Shown piece after piece: positions 60,888-64,000 of a stretch of 64,000 nucleotides of DNA; the first letter of the stretch is position 1, and the number at the start of each line of letters is the position of its first letter. The notes under the pieces are model-generated. The model did not search any database. It was not told where the DNA came from and saw only the letters and a program-made list of their open reading frames with translations. The stretch is from Streptomyces vietnamensis (lineage in GTDB: Bacteria > Actinomycetota > Actinomycetes > Streptomycetales > Streptomycetaceae), in assembly GCF_000830005.1 (NCBI RefSeq), contig NZ_CP010407.1, positions 4,592,001-4,656,000 on the forward strand, given 5' to 3'. Both the position numbers and the translations under genes were made by a program.

Positions 60888-60960
60888 GCCGCGCGCTGGT
60901 CCGTTCGGGGTAGGCTCGGCCGGTCGGCGACGGCTGGCGAGCATGGAGAGGATGACCCGG

Positions 60961-61923
60961 ATGGCTGCCGGTAACGACGGCGCGAGCAAGCCCGAGGACG
61001 ACGATCCGTTCGGCTACCTGTACGCGGACGGCCAGGCAGCGGGTGCCCAGGCCCCGCAGGGCGGCGGCTACGGCTACCCCGGCCCCGCCCCCGCGCAGCC
61101 GGGCGTGCCCCGCACCTCGTACAACCAGGTCAGGGCGGTCGGCGAGCGCCAGTACGGCCACCAGCAGCAGGCGTACGTGCCGCCGCAGCAGCAGGCCCCC
61201 TACGGCCAGCCGCAGGCGCAGTACGCGGCGCCCGAGACGTACGGCGCCCAGCCGCAGACCCGCACCATCCCGCCCCAGCGCGGCGGCGGCGGCTCGGGCC
61301 GCGGCCCCAACACCAAGGGCCTGCTGATCGGCGCGGTCTCGGTCGTCGCGGTCGTCGTGATCGGCATCGCGGCCGCGGTGATCTCCAACGCGGGCGGCGA
61401 GAAGGACAAGGGAGACCAGGCCGGCGGTACGCCGTCGAGCGCGCCGCCCGCCACGGTCTCCGAGCAGCCCACCACGGAGCCGAGCGCCGAGAAGACCCCG
61501 GAGGAGCTCCCGAAGCAGGACGCGGCGACGCTGACGCTGGGCGGCTCGGCGACGACGGAGAAGACCGTCCAGGGCGCCGAGGGCGTCGGCGGCGTGTACG
61601 TGTCGGGCTTCAACACGCCGGGCGCCTCGGTCACCTGGAAGGCGAACATGCCGTCGGGCGGCAAGTACCGCCTGACCGTCCGCTACAGCATCCCGGCGGT
61701 CGACGCGAACGCCACCCTGACGGTCAACGGCAAGGCGAACTCCCTGCCGATCGGGCTGAAGAACTTCATCCACTCCTCGGACCCGAACCCTGAGAAGAAC
61801 TGGCAGACCACCTGGGCGCCGGTCGACCTCCAGAAGGGCGACAACGAGATCAAGATCTCGTGCGAGGCCGGCAACCAGTGCAACGTGCTGCTCGACTGGC
61901 TCGAGGTGACCCCGGGGCCGTAG
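60961..61923 (+). CDS. Membrane-anchored carbohydrate-binding (CBM35/6-like) protein
   Basis: 320 residues: ~105-residue cytoplasmic Gln/Pro/Tyr/Gly-rich N-terminus (GGGYGYPGPAPAQPGVP; QQAYVPPQQQAPYGQPQAQY), one membrane helix (GLLIGAVSVVAVVVIGIAAAV), a P/S/T/E linker, and a ~125-residue beta-sandwich (VGGVYVSGFNTPGASVTWKANM, YRLTVRYS, DNEIKISCEAGNQCNVLLDWLEV). ATG 60961 chosen: GGAGAGG 9 nt upstream. Cotranscription with cdgB possible (73-bp gap). Confidence 0.83.
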   Translation: MAAGNDGASKPEDDDPFGYLYADGQAAGAQAPQGGGYGYPGPAPAQPGVPRTSYNQVRAVGERQYGHQQQAYVPPQQQAPYGQPQAQYAAPETYGAQPQTRTIPPQRGGGGSGRGPNTKGLLIGAVSVVAVVVIGIAAAVISNAGGEKDKGDQAGGTPSSAPPATVSEQPTTEPSAEKTPEELPKQDAATLTLGGSATTEKTVQGAEGVGGVYVSGFNTPGASVTWKANMPSGGKYRLTVRYSIPAVDANATLTVNGKANSLPIGLKNFIHSSDPNPEKNWQTTWAPVDLQKGDNEIKISCEAGNQCNVLLDWLEVTPGP

Positions 61924-61987
61924 GCGCCGACGCACTGCCTGCGGCACGGCCTGACGTCCGATCTCTTGCGTTCGCCCATAAAAGTAA

Positions 61988-62005
61988 GATCATCATCTGA
62001 TGATC
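61988..62005. promoter_or_regulatory. AT-rich palindrome upstream of the SH3-like gene
   Basis: GATCATCA-TC-TGATGATC, perfect inverted repeat in CCATAAAAGTAA-rich DNA, 52 bp before the start. Likely operator or promoter element. Confidence 0.6.
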
Positions 62006-62056
62006 CTTCCCTCACTGACCATGAGGGCGGGTTGGACAACACGGGAGGTCCTGAAG

Positions 62057-62407
62057 ATGCGTGCCCTGGGAAAAATGGCGTCGGTCGGTGTGCTGGCTGC
62101 CGGTTTGATTGTTGCGATGACGCCCCCGGCATCTGCCGCCGTGTCCGGCGCCTACTCGGGCGTCGCCTGGAATGTTCGAGCGTCCACTTCGACGACCTCT
62201 ACTGTCCTCGTTCGAGTTCATGCCCTGGGCACCGGAAGCCCTGACAAAATCCCCTGCTACACCTCTACGTGCGGCGGTCAGGTTACGGGTGGCTTCTACA
62301 AGTGCGGTAGCGGGGGCGGAACCTACAACACCTGGACCCCCCTCAACTACAACGGGCGGAAGGGCTGGGTCGCCGACAGGTGCGTGACGCTCGGGCGCAT
62401 CGCCTGA
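62057..62407 (+). CDS. Small secreted SH3-like protein
   Basis: 116 residues: GGGAGG before ATG, signal peptide (ASVGVLAAGLIVAMTPPASA), mature ~90 residues with a bacterial-SH3-like start (YSGVAWNVRASTSTTSTVLVRV) and four Cys (PCYTSTCGG; KCGSGG; DRCVTL), probably two disulphides. Codon use is noticeably less GC-biased than neighbours (many third-position A/T, e.g. GTTTGATTGTTGCGATG), suggesting recent acquisition. Role unknown; wall binding possible. Confidence 0.8.
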   Translation: MRALGKMASVGVLAAGLIVAMTPPASAAVSGAYSGVAWNVRASTSTTSTVLVRVHALGTGSPDKIPCYTSTCGGQVTGGFYKCGSGGGTYNTWTPLNYNGRKGWVADRCVTLGRIA

Positions 62408-62428
62408 GGACCCGGTAGGACGGCGTAG

Positions 62429-63355
62429 TCAGGCAAGGGCCGGCTGCGCCGTCACCGTCACCCGCGCCAGCAGCTCCTCGTAAGCCGTCGCGTCGTACTC
62501 CCCGGCCACCGGGGAGAGGACCGTCGCCGCCGAGAGGGCGACCGCTCGGGTGAGGCGGTCGGGCCAGGGGGCCTCGTCCACCAGGCCCGAGAGGAGGCCG
62601 GCGACGGCTGAGTCGCCGGCGCCCGTGGGGTTGCCCTTCACCGTGGCCGGCGGGGTCGCGCGCCACAGGCCCTCCGGGGTGGCGGCGAGCATGCCCTCGG
62701 GGCCGAGTGAGGAGATCACCGCGTGGGCGCCGCGGCGGCGTGCGTCGCGGGTGGCGCGGTGGGGTTCGCGGGAGCCGGTCAGTTGGGCGAGTTCCTCGGC
62801 GTTCGGCTTGACCAGGTCGGGGCGGGCGGCGATGCCCCGGCGGAGGGGTTCGCCGCTGGTGTCCAGGAGGACCGGGACCCCGGCCGTCCGGGCCAGGCGG
62901 ATCAGTTCCGCGTACGCGCCGACGTGGATGCCCGGCGGGAGGCTGCCGCAGAGGGCGACCGCCCGCGCCCCGTCGAGGAGTTCGGTGAAGCGGGTGCGGA
63001 AGGCGGCCCATTCCGCGGCGGTGACGGTCGGGCCCGGTTCGTTGAGCTGGGTGGTGTCCCCGCTCGCCGTGTCGACGACGGCGACCGTGCGGCGGGTCGT
63101 TCCGGCGGTCTCGACGAGTTCGTCGCGGACCGGCGTGGCCGCCAGCTGGTCCCGTAGCGTCGCGCCCGTCGCGCCGCCCGCGAAGCCGGTGGCGACCGTC
63201 TCGTGTCCGAGGGCGGCGAGCACGCGGGCGACGTTGAGTCCCTTGCCGCCGGGCCGTTCGATGACCTGGGTGATGCGGTGGGAGGCGTGCGGGGTGAGGG
63301 CGGGGACCCGGTAGGTCAGGTCCAGTGCCGTGTTGAGGGTGACCGTGAGGATCAA
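62429..63355 (-). CDS. PfkB-family 1-phosphofructokinase-type hexose kinase
   Basis: 308 residues from TTG 63355 (ILTVTLNTALDLTYRV), GG-rich site upstream. PfkB motifs: ERPGGKGLNVARVLAALGHE (motif I) and GNPTGAGDSAVAGLLSG (motif II, catalytic Asp). Phosphorylates a sugar phosphate; neighbour nagA suggests an amino-sugar or tagatose-type substrate. An ATG at 63430 would add 25 residues unlike the family. Confidence 0.86.
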   Translation of the reverse strand: MILTVTLNTALDLTYRVPALTPHASHRITQVIERPGGKGLNVARVLAALGHETVATGFAGGATGATLRDQLAATPVRDELVETAGTTRRTVAVVDTASGDTTQLNEPGPTVTAAEWAAFRTRFTELLDGARAVALCGSLPPGIHVGAYAELIRLARTAGVPVLLDTSGEPLRRGIAARPDLVKPNAEELAQLTGSREPHRATRDARRRGAHAVISSLGPEGMLAATPEGLWRATPPATVKGNPTGAGDSAVAGLLSGLVDEAPWPDRLTRAVALSAATVLSPVAGEYDATAYEELLARVTVTAQPALA

Positions 63356-63490
63356 GACCCGTCCACCCCCCGTACTTCTCGTGAAGTTCTGTGGAACGCC
63401 CGTTCCGACGTTCTGACGGGCACCGATCATGCCAAAGGAAAGGCGGTTGGCCCAGACCCCCGGCCGACCGCCCTTCCGTATGACTCCTGA

Positions 63491-64000
63491 TCAGGCCGCC
63501 ACGGGGTTCAGGATCCACTCGCCCTTGCGCATGACGCCCTTCAGCTCGAACTCGGCGTCGAGGACGACGATGTCGGCGTCCTTGCCGGGCTCCAGGGAGC
63601 CCACCCGGTCGTAAACGCCCAAGAGCCGCGCCGGGTTGGCGGAGATCGCCTGGACGATCGATTCGACCGGCAGGCCGTCGACGGTCGCCGCGCGCTTGAA
63701 GGCGCGGTCCAGGGTCAGGGTGGAGCCGGCGATGGAGCCGCCCTCGACGAGGCGGGCGACGCTGTCCTTCACGTCGACGGCCAGGGGGCCGAGCATGTAG
63801 CGGCCGTCGCCGAAGCCGGCGGCGTCCATGGCGTCGGTGATGAACGCGACGCGCTCCGGTCCCGCGTGGTGGAAGGCGAGCTCCAGGGCGGCGGGGTGGA
63901 GGTGGGTGCCGTCGTTGATGAGCTCGACGGTGATCCGCTCGTCCTCCAGGAGCGCGGCGATCGGGCCGGGGGAGCGGTGGCCGAGGGCGGGCATCGCGTT
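63491..64000 (-). CDS. nagA: N-acetylglucosamine-6-phosphate deacetylase NagA (5' end off window)
   Basis: C-terminal ~169 residues: ELINDGTHLHPAALELAFHHAGPERVAFITDAMDAAGFGDG (metal-site region), GGSIAGSTLTLDRAF, SANPARLLGVYDRVGSLEPGKDADIVVLDAEF. Converts GlcNAc-6-P to GlcN-6-P plus acetate, feeding chitin and wall-recycling sugars into glycolysis. The start lies beyond the right edge. Runs toward the PfkB kinase gene 135 bp away. Confidence 0.93.
   Translation of the reverse strand, partial: NAMPALGHRSPGPIAALLEDERITVELINDGTHLHPAALELAFHHAGPERVAFITDAMDAAGFGDGRYMLGPLAVDVKDSVARLVEGGSIAGSTLTLDRAFKRAATVDGLPVESIVQAISANPARLLGVYDRVGSLEPGKDADIVVLDAEFELKGVMRKGEWILNPVAA

Overview
The window is high-GC (about 72%) Streptomyces chromosome. 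It has typical streptomycete gene families, GTG and TTG starts, leaderless-looking starts and very GC-rich stem-loop terminators. Gene content and order match the conserved core around mshA, phoU-phoR-phoP, carD-ispD-ispF-cysS, msiK, hbpS-senS-senR, cdgB and nagA known from other Streptomyces. The species cannot be named from this sequence. I see no CRISPR array, phage, integrase or complete insertion sequence.

Layout. 1-5 kb: an MFS exporter cut by the left edge with its MarR regulator, then small housekeeping and regulatory genes (HAD, DinB-like, PPOX, AraC-VOC). 4.9-6.4 kb: XRE regulator, HBHA-like Lys/Ala-tailed protein and DUF2516 membrane protein, the same order as Rv0474-hbhA-Rv0476 in Mycobacterium tuberculosis. 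6.4-10.2 kb: REC-PP2C phosphatase, NlpC/P60 hydrolase and a methyltransferase. 10.6-23.7 kb: the actinobacterial locus mshA, ybjN-like gene, gpmA, phoU, phoR, phoP, interrupted at 12.5-16.3 kb by an accessory operon built on an Asp-box beta-propeller. 24-29.7 kb: carD, ispD, ispF, cysS, rlmB. 29.8-36.6 kb: an rmlB remnant, DoxX protein, nucleotidyltransferase, msiK, tRNA-Thr and a secreted FG-GAP protein. 36.7-46.5 kb: an Mrr-nuclease/TerD fusion, oxidoreductases (one behind a near-ideal SoxR promoter), an APH-like kinase, acetyltransferase and pentapeptide-repeat protein. 46.6-54.5 kb: a two-component system divergent from an ABC exporter, an FAD monooxygenase, then senR-senS-hbpS. 54.6-64 kb: M1 aminopeptidase, stand-alone TerD, arfB, ridA-like gene, flavin reductase, cdgB, carbohydrate-binding and SH3-like exported proteins, a PfkB sugar kinase, and nagA cut by the right edge.

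How the genes connect. Phosphate sensing is clear: phoU and phoR-phoP diverge across 11-nt-phased PHO repeats. Redox and haem stress appear twice, through the SoxR-type promoter at 43.6 kb and HbpS-SenS-SenR. Second-messenger signalling is represented by CdgB. Two TerD-domain proteins suggest Ter-type stress or defence chemistry, one carrying a nuclease domain.

Most notable patterns beyond ordinary annotation: (1) short tandem duplications spanning the stop codon of at least five unrelated genes, and in senS also the start codon; (2) three copies of a ~210 bp two-armed palindromic element in intergenic gaps, one carrying a nested second repeat; (3) the Mrr-TerD fusion; (4) the Asp-box propeller operon whose C-terminal domain recurs as a free 85-residue protein; (5) a tRNA-Thr(TGT) with two U-U mismatches in its anticodon stem.
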